From NCBI RefSeq assembly GCF_000814825.1, contig NZ_CP009302.1, positions 1,903,094 through 1,967,093 on the forward strand: a stretch of 64,000 bases of DNA, written 5' to 3'. Shown here one piece after another: positions 1 to 8,497 of this stretch; the stretch's first letter is position 1; each line of letters starts with the position of its first letter. A model generated the notes under the pieces. The model saw only the letters and a list, made by a program, of their open reading frames with translations, made no database searches and was not told the origin of the DNA. This stretch comes from Berryella intestinalis. Lineage in GTDB: Bacteria; Actinomycetota; Coriobacteriia; Coriobacteriales; Eggerthellaceae. Both the position numbers and the translations under genes were made by a program.

Positions 1-1
1 G

Positions 2-811
2 TATCGGGGCGACATCGTGCTGGAGGAACTGCGACTGCTGAAAAGCCTCACCGACAAACCGGTGAAGATCACGCTTCCCGGGCCGTACCTGGTCACCCGA
101 AGCATGTGGCTCCCTGCGCTCAGCACGCAGGGATATCCCGACAAGGAACGCTTGGGCGAGGCCGTGCTCGAGATCTACCGTCGGGAGATCAGCGCTTTGC
201 AGGATGAGGGCGTCGATATCATACAATTCGACGAACCCGTCCTCACCGAAGTGGTGTTCACCGAGGGCAAGACGCGCACCTTCATGTGCGCCGCACTGTC
301 CCAGCGCAAAGACCCGGCCGAAGAGCTCGAATTCGCCGCAAGCCTCATCAAGCGGGTCGTGGGCTTCGTCGATGAGTCGCGTTCCGTCTCAAGCTTGCAT
401 GTATGCCGCGGAAACTGGAGCCGCGACGAATCGATACTGCTCACCGGACCATACACCCCGCTGATCGACCTGTTCTCCCAGGCTGCGCCCCGCATGCTGG
501 CACTCGAGTTCTCTACGCCGCGCGCAGGCGAACTGGATGCGTTCCTGAACGACCCGCGCATACGGGGAAGGTTCGCATTGGGGCTGGGCGTGCTCAACCC
601 CCGCCTCGACCGGACCGAGCCCGTCGAATCTATGATGGAACGCGGGCGGAAAGCGGCACGCGCATTAGGCGCCGACAACGTGGCGCTCAACCCCGACTGC
701 GGTTTCGCGACGTTTTCCAACCGCCCGGTAAGCACCTATGACCTTATCGAGCAGAAAACGAAGCGCATGGTCGAGGCATCGCGCAGACTGAGAGCCGAAT
801 TCCATGCCTGA
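2..811 (+). CDS. Cobalamin-independent methionine synthase family protein (5' end outside window)
   Basis: This is the C-terminal 269 residues of a MetE/COG0620-type methyltransferase. The frame stays open to the window edge, so the internal GTG at 17 is not the real start. The family transfers a methyl group to a zinc-bound thiolate, usually homocysteine, in a TIM barrel. The zinc ligands are visible as the H-x-C of LHVCRGN and the Cys of NPDCGF, and TLPGPYLV and QFDEP are typical barrel-edge motifs. Full MetE is a double barrel of about 750 residues; the missing part cannot be judged, so a short single-barrel MetE-like enzyme is equally possible. The stop overlaps the start of the next gene, suggesting translational coupling. 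Confidence 0.8.
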   Translation, partial: YRGDIVLEELRLLKSLTDKPVKITLPGPYLVTRSMWLPALSTQGYPDKERLGEAVLEIYRREISALQDEGVDIIQFDEPVLTEVVFTEGKTRTFMCAALSQRKDPAEELEFAASLIKRVVGFVDESRSVSSLHVCRGNWSRDESILLTGPYTPLIDLFSQAAPRMLALEFSTPRAGELDAFLNDPRIRGRFALGLGVLNPRLDRTEPVESMMERGRKAARALGADNVALNPDCGFATFSNRPVSTYDLIEQKTKRMVEASRRLRAEFHA

Positions 812-1319
812 TCGAACCCACTCCCCGAAAGCGCACGACGCGCAACGACAAGCCGAGCCCGCTGTTCCGGAGTCGCAGCGCTTCACCGCGTCCTATCGCG
901 CGATACGCACCGACGAGGCCGTAAAGGTCTACAACGGCGCCGGCATGAGGTCCGTCTCCCGCGTCCTCAGCTTCGACCCCGCAGACGAAGAATTCAGCGC
1001 ACTCGACGAATGCGCCTGCGCCATCCTGTCCGAGATCCTGCTTCTCCTCGGCGATGAGTTTCACCGCCGAGGAGAAGACCTGATGGACGTCGAAGCAAGG
1101 GCGCATGTAACCGTAGAGAACCCGTTGGCAGCCCTCGGCGTGCGCGGCGTCGAAGGCACTGCGCGCATCGCGTCGGTGCGCGTCGAAGCCTACCTGTTCA
1201 CATTCATGGACGAGCCGCAAGCTCGCACGGTGATCGACGGGGCGCTCGCGCGGGCAACCCTCTACCAAAGCCTGAAAGACGCCCTGTCCATCACCTGCCG
1301 ATTCTCCCTAACCGAATGA
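804..1319 (+). CDS. OsmC-like small protein
   Basis: This 171-residue protein starts at an ATG lying inside the last codons of the methionine synthase-like gene, so the two are coupled. A polar N-terminus of about 45 residues is followed by a helix (SALDECACAILSEILLLLG), a mixed strand segment, and a closing ATLYQSLKDALSITCRFSL. That order resembles the OsmC/Ohr fold, where a central helix carries one reactive Cys and the last helix precedes a final strand. The match is by pattern only and the canonical second Cys is not obvious, so activity as a peroxidase is uncertain. The context suggests a role linked to sulfur or methyl metabolism. Confidence 0.4.
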   Translation: MPDRTHSPKAHDAQRQAEPAVPESQRFTASYRAIRTDEAVKVYNGAGMRSVSRVLSFDPADEEFSALDECACAILSEILLLLGDEFHRRGEDLMDVEARAHVTVENPLAALGVRGVEGTARIASVRVEAYLFTFMDEPQARTVIDGALARATLYQSLKDALSITCRFSLTE

Positions 1320-1343
1320 CCCGCTGAAAAAAAACCGCCCGAT

Positions 1344-1362
1344 CATTAACTGGCAGCTAATG
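1344..1362. promoter_or_regulatory. Near-perfect palindrome upstream of the DUF5067-like gene
   Basis: CATTAACTGGCAGCTAATG is a 19-bp inverted repeat with one mismatch around a central G. It lies 62 bp before the ATG of the next gene and is a plausible operator. No matching regulator is identified. Confidence 0.35.
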
Positions 1363-1424
1363 AATCGCATCCTCCCTTTCCCTAACATGGGCACCGTCAT
1401 CTAACCTGGAAGGAAGAGGGAATC

Positions 1425-2177
1425 ATGGAACAACTTGGTTTTGCCCCCGATCAAAGGCCTGAGCCGACGGGAACGTCGGGATCGGCCATCGCCGCGCTGG
1501 TTCTCGGCGTACTCGCTTTGGCCAGCTCGTTCATCCCCATCGTGAACAACCTGTCGTTCATCTTCGCCATCGTGGGAATCATCCTCGCGATAGTCGGGCT
1601 GGTGGGCATCAACAAGGGGAAGAAGACCGGCAAAGGCCTTGCCGTCGCGGCCGCCATCGTCAATGTCTTGGCCGTCGTGATCGTCATCGCCACCCAGAGC
1701 CTGTACTCCGCCGCAATCGATAAGGCCATGGAAAGCACCCAGGTCGAAAACGTCTCCGAGCAGGCCTCGACCCCGTCCGGCTCGACCGCGGGCGGCGAAT
1801 CTGCGGAAAAGGCCGATAGCTCGAACAAAACCAAGTACCAGGTAACCATCGACGGCTCCGAGCTGATCCAGGACTACTCCGGCAAAAACGCGATCGTCGT
1901 CACGTACACCTGGAAGAATATGACCGACGACAGCACGTCGTTCCTTGCCAACGTAACCGCCCGGGCCTTCCAAAACGGCGTCCAGCTCGACAGCGCGATG
2001 GTGCGCGACCTGGATAGCAGCAAGTCGCTGAGCCAGGTGAAGCCCGGCGCCGAGATCACCGTCAAGCAGGCCTACGAGCTGACCGATGCAAGCGAGGTGA
2101 CCGTCGAGGTCTCTCCGCTGATCAGCTTGAACGGAGACAAGGACATCCTCGTCACGAAGAACTTCAGCGTTGAATAG
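1425..2177 (+). CDS. Membrane-anchored DUF5067-like protein
   Basis: The 250-residue protein follows a strong ribosome site (GGAAGAGGG). Residues about 20-50 and 65-90 form hydrophobic membrane segments separated by a basic NKGKKTGKG loop, like the DUF4190 arrangement. After a Ser/Gly/Glu-rich linker, residues about 135-250 form a beta-rich domain with YTWKNMTDDS and an alternating strand pattern, as in the DUF5067/DUF4352 group of exported lipoprotein-like domains. The function is unknown; the C-terminal domain is probably extracytoplasmic. It stands alone, preceded by a palindrome and followed by two hairpins. Confidence 0.7.
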   Translation: MEQLGFAPDQRPEPTGTSGSAIAALVLGVLALASSFIPIVNNLSFIFAIVGIILAIVGLVGINKGKKTGKGLAVAAAIVNVLAVVIVIATQSLYSAAIDKAMESTQVENVSEQASTPSGSTAGGESAEKADSSNKTKYQVTIDGSELIQDYSGKNAIVVTYTWKNMTDDSTSFLANVTARAFQNGVQLDSAMVRDLDSSKSLSQVKPGAEITVKQAYELTDASEVTVEVSPLISLNGDKDILVTKNFSVE

Positions 2178-2185
2178 TACAATGC

Positions 2186-2251
2186 GGCGAGGGGGCGTTC
2201 GCCTCCCTCGCCTGCTTCGAGCATTGGAGCGCCGTACCGAGGTACGGCGCT
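2186..2251 (+). terminator. Two consecutive GC-rich hairpins
   Basis: A first hairpin has arms at 2186-2195 and 2203-2212. A second has perfect 11-bp arms at 2228-2238 and 2241-2251 (AGCGCCGTACC and its complement). They follow the stop at 2177. There is no U-tract, so they may be RNA stabilisers rather than a terminator. Confidence 0.35.
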
Positions 2252-2322
2252 GGGCGTTTATAAGGCCCCGCGTGCGCAAGCGGCTGCAGTTTTCGTCCGC
2301 TTTCCAGCAAAAGGCATCGCCC

Positions 2323-2748
2323 GTGAACGAGCCCCTCACCGAACATCTCCTCTCCGAACTGGTCAATTCGCCCGATCCGAAGGCCTTCGTCGAAAGCCGC
2401 ACGTTCGATGCGCCCACCCTCACCGAATACCTGAACCGCCTGCTGCAAGACCGGGGCATGAAGTACAAGGAGGTCGCTCGGGCGGCCGACCTCGACGAAA
2501 CCTACGCCTGGTACATATTCGCCGGACGCAGGAACCCGACCCGCAACAAGCTGTTGCAGATCGCGTTCGGCATGCGGCTCACCGTGCAGGAGACCCAGCG
2601 GCTTTTGCAGGCCGGGGGCATCAGCCGGCTGTACCCGAAGAACCGCCGCGACGCTATAATCATCTACTCCCTCCAAAAAGGCGCAACGCTGCTGCAGGCG
2701 GAGGGCGAACTTTACGGTTTCGGGGAACAGACGATCATCGAGAACTGA
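2323..2748 (+). CDS. HTH-domain protein paired with a Ser/Thr kinase
   Basis: The GTG at 2323 was chosen because AAAGG lies about 10 nt upstream and the protein family character begins there; the frame is open further upstream but would run through the preceding hairpins. The product is 141 residues. Residues about 30-90 form an XRE-like helix-turn-helix (YLNRLLQDRGMKYKEVARAADLDETY), with AGRRNPTRNKLLQIAFG as the usual downstream helices. It ends 4 bp before the kinase gene, so the two are an operon and the HTH protein may be the kinase substrate or partner. The rest of the protein is not recognised. Confidence 0.72.
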   Translation: MNEPLTEHLLSELVNSPDPKAFVESRTFDAPTLTEYLNRLLQDRGMKYKEVARAADLDETYAWYIFAGRRNPTRNKLLQIAFGMRLTVQETQRLLQAGGISRLYPKNRRDAIIIYSLQKGATLLQAEGELYGFGEQTIIEN

Positions 2749-2752
2749 CAGC

Positions 2753-4084
2753 ATGCCCTCCATCGACACGAACGACCTCAAGCGATACCTGGCAAGCCTC
2801 GAGCGCGAGGACCGGTACCGCGTTGTCGACACCCTGAAAAGCACCGATGCCGAACGCACCGAACTGGTGTACCTTCCCGACTCCGTTCTGGAGGCGGACG
2901 CCCCCCTGCGGATGAAGCGGGGGTTCCAGCATCTGTACGTGAGGAAGTACATCGAGAGCGCCTCGCACCTCGGCAGCGCCTACCAGCGCATATTCGACCA
3001 ACAGCACAGCGAGGCCGATCCGCTGGAATCCGTCCCCCACGTGTACGAATGCTATGAAACCGACGAGCACCTGATCGTGGTCATGGAGTACCTGTCGGGC
3101 GAAACCCTCGATCGCGCCGTCTCGCGGCTGGGCGCGGGAAGCGACCTCGCGTGCAGGCTGCTCCCTCCCATCTGCGATGCGGTCGCATCCATCCACGAGC
3201 GGTTCGACCCGCCGCTCATCCACCGCGACCTCAAGCCCAGCAACGTGATCGTCCAGGATGCGCGCGCCGTCCTCATCGACCTGGGCATCGCCCGCGATTT
3301 CAAAGAAGGTGCCGAAACGGACACCCTGCTGTTCGGGACGAGATCGTTCTCGCCGCCCGAGCAGTTCGGATACAAGCAGACCACGGTGCGAAGCGACGTG
3401 TACGCCCTGGGGATGCTGCTGTACTTCTGCCTGACGGGAACCATCCCCTCGGCCTCGACCCATGACGACCGCTTCCCCGGCGCCGATATCCCCGAGCCGA
3501 TGCGCGCCGTGCTGATGTGCGCGACCGAGTTCGATCCCGAAAAGCGATTCGCGAGCGCCCGAGCCCTGAAAAACGCCTTCCTAAGCGCTTGCCCCGCGCA
3601 TCCTATCCCCCGAAAAGCGCCCGGGTTGAGTGCGCCAGCGGCCGACGTCGCGGCGCCCTCTCCCGGCAATCGGCCCCTCGCAGCGGCGCCGTCCGGCACG
3701 CGGCGAAACGCGCGTCGGGCACTCGGCAGGCGCTTCGCCCCCAAGCCGGCCGAACCGGAAAGGTTCTCCATCCTGGGAAAGATCTGGAACGGGCTGCTGG
3801 TCGCATCGCTGTTCGTGCTGCTTCTGGGCTGCTTCTCATCCTTCGTCAATCCGACGCCCCAGAACCAGGCAATGCCCATCTGGCACAACGCAATCGGGTT
3901 TTTGGTGGTCATGCCCGTGCTTTTCGCGTCAACCGCCCTGCTGATAGCCGACAAACGCAGGATCGCCGTGCGTTTCCCTGCGTTGCGCAAACTCAATTGG
4001 TGGAAGTGGATAGCTTCGTACGCGGTGCTGGCCTTCGCCCTCGTGTGCATCTTGGGGCTGATCCGCGTAATCGCCCTACGCTAA
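2753..4084 (+). CDS. Membrane serine/threonine protein kinase
   Basis: The 443-residue protein has a eukaryotic-type kinase domain over about residues 30-280. The ATP-binding Lys is probably in YVRKYIES, the catalytic loop is HRDLKPSNV, DLG replaces DFG, and GTRSFSPPEQ matches the activation and APE segment. The glycine-rich loop is poorly conserved. A Pro/Ala/Arg-rich linker leads to three C-terminal membrane helices (about 340-362, 378-400, 418-440), so the kinase faces the cytoplasm. There are no PASTA repeats, which sets it apart from PknB. It is the second gene of an operon with the HTH protein. Confidence 0.88.
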   Translation: MPSIDTNDLKRYLASLEREDRYRVVDTLKSTDAERTELVYLPDSVLEADAPLRMKRGFQHLYVRKYIESASHLGSAYQRIFDQQHSEADPLESVPHVYECYETDEHLIVVMEYLSGETLDRAVSRLGAGSDLACRLLPPICDAVASIHERFDPPLIHRDLKPSNVIVQDARAVLIDLGIARDFKEGAETDTLLFGTRSFSPPEQFGYKQTTVRSDVYALGMLLYFCLTGTIPSASTHDDRFPGADIPEPMRAVLMCATEFDPEKRFASARALKNAFLSACPAHPIPRKAPGLSAPAADVAAPSPGNRPLAAAPSGTRRNARRALGRRFAPKPAEPERFSILGKIWNGLLVASLFVLLLGCFSSFVNPTPQNQAMPIWHNAIGFLVVMPVLFASTALLIADKRRIAVRFPALRKLNWWKWIASYAVLAFALVCILGLIRVIALR

Positions 4085-4186
4085 GCGATAGACTTACATA
4101 TCGGAAGGGCAAGGAGCCCGTCGCGACGCACGGAGCGCGGTTTTGGCTCAAGCCTGCCGGGATCGATAGAATACGGCTCGGAAGAA

Positions 4187-4223
4187 AACAAGACCTCGAG
4201 CTTATCCGCTCTAGGGTCTTGTT
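4187..4223. repeat. Inverted repeat in the alkD-like leader
   Basis: AACAAGACC and GGTCTTGTT form a 9-bp perfect inverted repeat across 19 nt, 43 bp before the next start codon. It may end kinase transcription weakly or fold in the leader. No U-tract follows. The rest of 4085-4265 shows nothing clear. Confidence 0.3.
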
Positions 4224-4265
4224 GGACACGGCGATCACCTTTGGAGCGGAACGGAGGCTGAGAAC

Positions 4266-5045
4266 ATGGATGCGAATCGGATCTTGGTTGAAGCGCTGCG
4301 AGGCAAAGCTAGTGCGAAGACCGCGGCATTCAGCGCGAAGTTGGTGCCGACCGTAGCGCCGGAGCGCTTCCTCGGGGTTAAAAGCGCCGATATGAAAGCA
4401 GCCTCGAAGAGCCTGTTGGCAGGGGAGCTGCCGGTCAGTCCCTCAGAATTTCGCGCCAGCGTGCCCCACCCTTACGTGGAGCTGGATATAGTGCACGTTC
4501 ACACCCTGAACGCCTTGCGGGATGCCGGCCAGTGGAGGACAGCCTGCGAGCATTTCCTTCCGTATATCGATAACTGGATGGTGACCGATTCCTTCGATCC
4601 GGCATTGCTCCGCGGGAAACGCGCCCTCGGTACCGAGGGCGCGGCGGAGGTGATCGCGACCGGACGGAGCTGGCTGGGCGACTTGAGCGCGGGAAACGGC
4701 GGTGCTAGCGGAGATGCCTATACGGTTCGCACCGGAGTGCTGGTGCTGTTGCAAGCCCTGCTAAAAGGCCATTTTGCGCCCGAGCAGCTGGAATGGGTGG
4801 CGGCAGTGCGGCACCCGGATTACTACGTGTGCATGGCCGCAGGTTGGTATTTTGCGACCGCCTTCGACAAGTTCGAGCAGGCAGCTCGGCCGTTTTTAGA
4901 GGAAAACGGCCGTCTGCAGCTAGAATCGCACCGTCTGGCTGTACGCAAAATAATAGAATCGCGCCGGACATCCGCTGAAAACCTACGTTGGGCCCGGGAC
5001 AAGCGAGCAGAATTGCGGGAGCTGGCGAAAGGAACCTTACCTTAA
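4266..5045 (+). CDS. DNA alkylation repair protein (AlkD-like HEAT-repeat protein)
   Basis: The 259-residue protein matches the AlkD/AlkC family in its RFLGVKSADMKAASKSLL segment near residue 35 and in helical repeats with conserved aromatics (DNWMVTDSFDP, YYVCMAAGWYFATAF). The family uses HEAT-like repeats to bind damaged DNA, and some members excise N3- and N7-alkylpurines. Catalytic competence cannot be judged without alignment. Its 3' end overlaps the convergent yerC-like gene by 9 bp. Confidence 0.82.
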   Translation: MDANRILVEALRGKASAKTAAFSAKLVPTVAPERFLGVKSADMKAASKSLLAGELPVSPSEFRASVPHPYVELDIVHVHTLNALRDAGQWRTACEHFLPYIDNWMVTDSFDPALLRGKRALGTEGAAEVIATGRSWLGDLSAGNGGASGDAYTVRTGVLVLLQALLKGHFAPEQLEWVAAVRHPDYYVCMAAGWYFATAFDKFEQAARPFLEENGRLQLESHRLAVRKIIESRRTSAENLRWARDKRAELRELAKGTLP

Positions 5046-5342
5046 GCTCGAACGCCCTTCGTCATCCAGAAGGTCGATGGCATGGCGGTACCCGCCCGCG
5101 CCGTATCCCAGGCACTTGGAAACGCGCGCGATGGTCGTGGCCGACATGCCCGTCTCCTTCTCGATGGCCACGTACGACATGCCCGAGTCCAGCATGCGAG
5201 CGACCGCCAAGCGCTGGGACGATTCGCGGATCTCCCTGATGGTGAACAGATCTTCGAGCAGGGCGAACATCCGGTCCTTGTCGTCGATGGCGACGAGAAC
5301 CTCAAGCAGGTTCTCGACGTCTTCGCTGCGCAGATCGTCCAT
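5037..5342 (-). CDS. YerC/YecD family TrpR-related DNA-binding protein
   Basis: The 101-residue protein is all helical. LEDLFTIREIRESSQRLAVARML and GMSYVAIEKETGMSATTIARVSKCL form the TrpR-like helix-turn-helix typical of YerC/YecD. In the TrpR superfamily such proteins are dimeric repressors. The gene lies 5 bp downstream of ilvE on the same strand, so it is probably co-transcribed with a branched-chain amino acid gene. Its effector is unknown. Confidence 0.88.
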   Translation of the reverse strand: MDDLRSEDVENLLEVLVAIDDKDRMFALLEDLFTIREIRESSQRLAVARMLDSGMSYVAIEKETGMSATTIARVSKCLGYGAGGYRHAIDLLDDEGRSSLR

Positions 5343-5347
5343 CTGCG

Positions 5348-6298
5348 CTACTCCACCTCGGTCAGCCAGTCGGCATAGCGCTCGGCGTTGCCGTACACCG
5401 CGTCGAAGAAGCGGGCCTGCAAAGCCTCGGTCACAGGACCGCGCGAGCCGGATCCGACCTGGCGCTCGTCCACGCTGGCAACGGGCGTGAGCTCGGCGGC
5501 CGAGCCCGTCATGAACACCTCGTCGGCGACGTACAGGTCCGTGCGGGTCAGGCTCTCTTCAAGCGGGCAGGCGTCGATCTCGCCGTCCTCGAACATGTCG
5601 GTCGCGATCTGCAGCACCGAGTCGCGCGTGATTCCCTCGAGCAGGCCGTCGGACAGAGGCGGCGTCGAGATCACGCCGTTGCGCACGACGAACAGGTTCT
5701 CGCCCGTGCCCTCGCACACCAGGCCGGCCTCGTTCAACATGATGGCCTCGCCGTAGCCGTGCGCCTTCGCCTCGAGCTTCGCAAGCAGCGAGTTCATATA
5801 GGACGCCGTGGCCTTCACCGCAGGGGGGATGGCGTTGTTGGAGCGCTGGCGCCACGAAGAAACGCCCACCTTGATGCCCTTGGCCAGGGCCTCGGCCCCC
5901 AGATAGGCATCCCACGGCCACACGGCGATGATAACGTCGGTGGGAGCGCCGGTGGGATCGACCCCCATCACGCCGTAGCCGCGGTACACGAGGGGACGGA
6001 TGTAGCACTTCTTCAGGCCGTTGGCCTTGATGATGTCGACCGTCGCCCGAACCAGCTCGTCTGCGGTGTAGGGAAGGTCGATCATAGCGATTTTGCAGCT
6101 GCGGACCAGGCGCTCCATATGGTCCTGGAGACGGAACACGTAGCTTTTATGCGTCTCGGGGTTCTCGTAGCAGCGGATGCCCTCGAACACGCCCGAACCG
6201 TAATGCAGCGAGTGGCTGAGGACGTGCGTCGTGGCCTCCGCCCAGGGGATGATCTCACCGTTTTTCCAGATGTACTGGACTTCTTGGATATCGGCCAT
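5348..6298 (-). CDS. ilvE: Branched-chain amino acid aminotransferase
   Basis: The 316-residue class IV PLP aminotransferase interconverts Leu, Ile or Val with their 2-oxo acids using 2-oxoglutarate and glutamate. Visible motifs are SLHYGSGVFEGIRCY near residue 30, RLVRSCKIAMIDLPY, the PLP lysine in VKATASYMNS, and EGTGENLFVV with GITRDSVLQIA in the cofactor-phosphate region. The length is normal. It heads a two-gene unit with the TrpR-like regulator. A perfect 15-bp hairpin sits about 95 bp upstream. Confidence 0.95.
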   Translation of the reverse strand: MADIQEVQYIWKNGEIIPWAEATTHVLSHSLHYGSGVFEGIRCYENPETHKSYVFRLQDHMERLVRSCKIAMIDLPYTADELVRATVDIIKANGLKKCYIRPLVYRGYGVMGVDPTGAPTDVIIAVWPWDAYLGAEALAKGIKVGVSSWRQRSNNAIPPAVKATASYMNSLLAKLEAKAHGYGEAIMLNEAGLVCEGTGENLFVVRNGVISTPPLSDGLLEGITRDSVLQIATDMFEDGEIDACPLEESLTRTDLYVADEVFMTGSAAELTPVASVDERQVGSGSRGPVTEALQARFFDAVYGNAERYADWLTEVE

Positions 6299-6391
6299 GG
6301 TACCGTCCCTTCATCGAGAGCGCCCGACGGGCGCCGCCGCCTCCCGGCGCCCTTTCAGAAAAGCGCCTATCAATCCCGATAATTCTACTCC

Positions 6392-6431
6392 CGTGCGCTT
6401 TGGCGACGGGAAGGTATCGCCAAAGCGCACG
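6392..6431. promoter_or_regulatory. Perfect 15-bp inverted repeat upstream of ilvE
   Basis: CGTGCGCTTTGGCGA (6392-6406) and its exact complement (6417-6431) flank a 10-nt loop. On the minus strand it is followed by AGTAGAAT rather than a U-tract, so it could be a leader hairpin or an operator for ilvE. On the plus strand GTTTTC follows. Confidence 0.45.
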
Positions 6432-6466
6432 TTTTCACCGCATGGGCGAAAAGGAGTCGAAACGTA

Positions 6467-6488
6467 GGCGCCCGGCTTTCGGGGCGCC
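6467..6488 (-). terminator. Possible terminator hairpin of the flavin reductase gene
   Basis: GGCGCCC and GGGCGCC form a 7-bp stem downstream of the flavin reductase stop. There is no good U-tract, so the call is weak. Confidence 0.3.
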
Positions 6489-6564
6489 ATCGGAAAAGGA
6501 GGGAGGCAGGGCAGCCCCAAGACCGCCCGCCCCCCGTCAGCAGCCAAGGGGCGAAGGGGGAAAC

Positions 6565-8298
6565 CTAGGCCTTCCCGAGGAAGCGCGCGACCGACTTGCC
6601 GCATTCGCGTCCCAGGCAGATCGCCATGCCAAGCGACATGCCGGGGATGGGGGTGATGTACTCGTAGCCGAAGCGGCGGCCGCAGTCGTTCCCGGAGACG
6701 TACAGGCCGGCGATCGGCTCGTAGTTCGCATCGACTGCGTTCTGCTCGCCATCGGTGAGGATGCCCCCGCACGTAACCATGGTCTCGCCCAGAACGGGGT
6801 CGAACTTGCAGGCGTAGAAGGGCCCTTCCTCGACGGGAAACAGCACCCTCGCATCGCGCCCGAACTCCTGATCGGCCCCCGCCGCGCAATAGGAGTTGTA
6901 GTCCTCGATGGTCTTCAGGAAAGCGGCGAGCGCGTCTCCCTCGAATCCCAGCTGGGAAGCCAGACCCTGAAGCGTGTCGTCGGCGATGTACTCGACCTCG
7001 ACCACGGGTCCGTGCTGGGCGCCCTCGTCTTTCTTCTCCTCTTCCTGATAGGTTCCCTTGAATTTGGCGTACGCCTTGTCGAGGGACTTCTGCAGGGCGG
7101 CCAGGTTCTCCTCGTTGGCACTGAACCCGGCGTGCTGCGGGATGGTGTACTGGCGATACGTGGGGAAGTTGGAGTCGACGACCGCGAACTTGGTCTTGCG
7201 CGTCTTGTATACGGTGGCGAAACCTCGCTGCTCTGCCGTGGGATAGTACTCGTTGCAGAAGCGCTTGCCGTTCTCGTCGATCCACACGGCCTGCGGCAGG
7301 CAGTTCATCTTGCCGGGAACCGACAGGCCCTTCATGTTCATGCCGGGGATCGGGCAGGTCTCCAGATGCGCCCCGGCCCAGTAGGCCATCTGGACGCCGC
7401 GACCCGTGTTGTTGGCCGCCATGGAGGTAAGCTCTTCGCCTTCCACCAGGGCGTTTTTCATATCGGGCATGAGATCGGCCATCATTTCGGCATTCGCCCC
7501 GAAGCCTCCCGTGGCGATGACCACCGCCTTGCAGTTGAACTTGATGTTCTTCTTATCGCTGGTAGCGGCCAGGCCCGCGACCTTGCCGCCCTCCATGATC
7601 ACGTACTGGGCCTCGGTCGAGAAGCGGAACTCGGCCCCGGCCTTCTTCGCTTGCTCGCGGTTCACCGCATGGATCTTGGTCTGGTTGCACTCGCCGTAGA
7701 AGCTGCAAACGGAGGGCCAGAACTTAATGCCGCTCAGCTCGTCGAGCTGGTGCTCGGTTTTCGGAAAGAACGCCGTGGTCATGGTGGCCAGATCGGCCTC
7801 GGTGAGCCCGGAGAGGTACCAGTCCATGTTGGCTCCGGAGTTCTGGGCGAACTTCATCACCAGCTCTTGGTTGGGGTAGTTGCCCGTGATGCGCATGTAG
7901 TTCTGGAAGAACTCGACCGGATCGATGGCGGGAACGCCGCGCTGCTGGAGGATGGTGGCGTTGAGCGCCGCCCCCTCGTTGCCCACCGGCGCATACGTAT
8001 CTTCGGCCTGGCGCTCGATCAGCACGACGCGCGCGCCGCTTTCCGCCAGCTCCCGGCAAGCGGTCAGGCCGGCGTAGCCGTGGCCGGCCACCACCACGTC
8101 GCACGAAACCTCTTCGTCAAACGATGCGATCTCGGCGGGGGCGGTGCGCCAGGTGGTCGGCTCGGCAGCGGCCTTCGACGCGCCCTTGTCGGCAGACCCC
8201 TTGGGCGAACAGCCGGCAAGCGCCGCGGATGCCGCGGCTCCCGCGCCCATAACGCCCATGCCCCTCAGAAAGCTCCTACGGGAAAATTCAACGGCCAT
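6565..8298 (-). CDS. Tat-exported FAD-dependent reductase (flavocytochrome c/fumarate reductase-like)
   Basis: The ATG at 8298 has GAAGGGAAGG upstream; a TTG two codons earlier is unlikely. The 577-residue product opens with a Tat signal (SRRSFLRGMG) ending in the lipobox LAGC, so it is probably an exported lipoprotein. CDVVVAGHGYAGLTACRE is the Rossmann FAD motif, and ATGGFGAN and GGILTDGEQNAVD are typical of the fumarate reductase/UrdA flavoprotein family. There is no haem-binding CxxCH, so electrons must come from a partner. The family reduces C=C bonds of organic acids or dietary molecules as respiratory acceptors; the substrate is unknown. The divergent LuxR gene is its likely regulator. 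Confidence 0.88.
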   Translation of the reverse strand: MAVEFSRRSFLRGMGVMGAGAAASAALAGCSPKGSADKGASKAAAEPTTWRTAPAEIASFDEEVSCDVVVAGHGYAGLTACRELAESGARVVLIERQAEDTYAPVGNEGAALNATILQQRGVPAIDPVEFFQNYMRITGNYPNQELVMKFAQNSGANMDWYLSGLTEADLATMTTAFFPKTEHQLDELSGIKFWPSVCSFYGECNQTKIHAVNREQAKKAGAEFRFSTEAQYVIMEGGKVAGLAATSDKKNIKFNCKAVVIATGGFGANAEMMADLMPDMKNALVEGEELTSMAANNTGRGVQMAYWAGAHLETCPIPGMNMKGLSVPGKMNCLPQAVWIDENGKRFCNEYYPTAEQRGFATVYKTRKTKFAVVDSNFPTYRQYTIPQHAGFSANEENLAALQKSLDKAYAKFKGTYQEEEKKDEGAQHGPVVEVEYIADDTLQGLASQLGFEGDALAAFLKTIEDYNSYCAAGADQEFGRDARVLFPVEEGPFYACKFDPVLGETMVTCGGILTDGEQNAVDANYEPIAGLYVSGNDCGRRFGYEYITPIPGMSLGMAICLGRECGKSVARFLGKA

Positions 8299-8497
8299 TT
8301 CCAATCCTTCCCTTCGTTATCCCCTCGATGCGATGTCGCAACCCCGGCGCCGCGCGTCGGGCTCGATGGCGAGAACTGTAGGAAACGGCGGCCGAAATGC
8401 CTATCGCGGAAATTGGGGAACTTGGGAATCCCTGGTCACAGCGCATCAAGGAAATTGATGAGAGTCGGTTGCGACAAGCTTGAAGTACAATCGCAAC

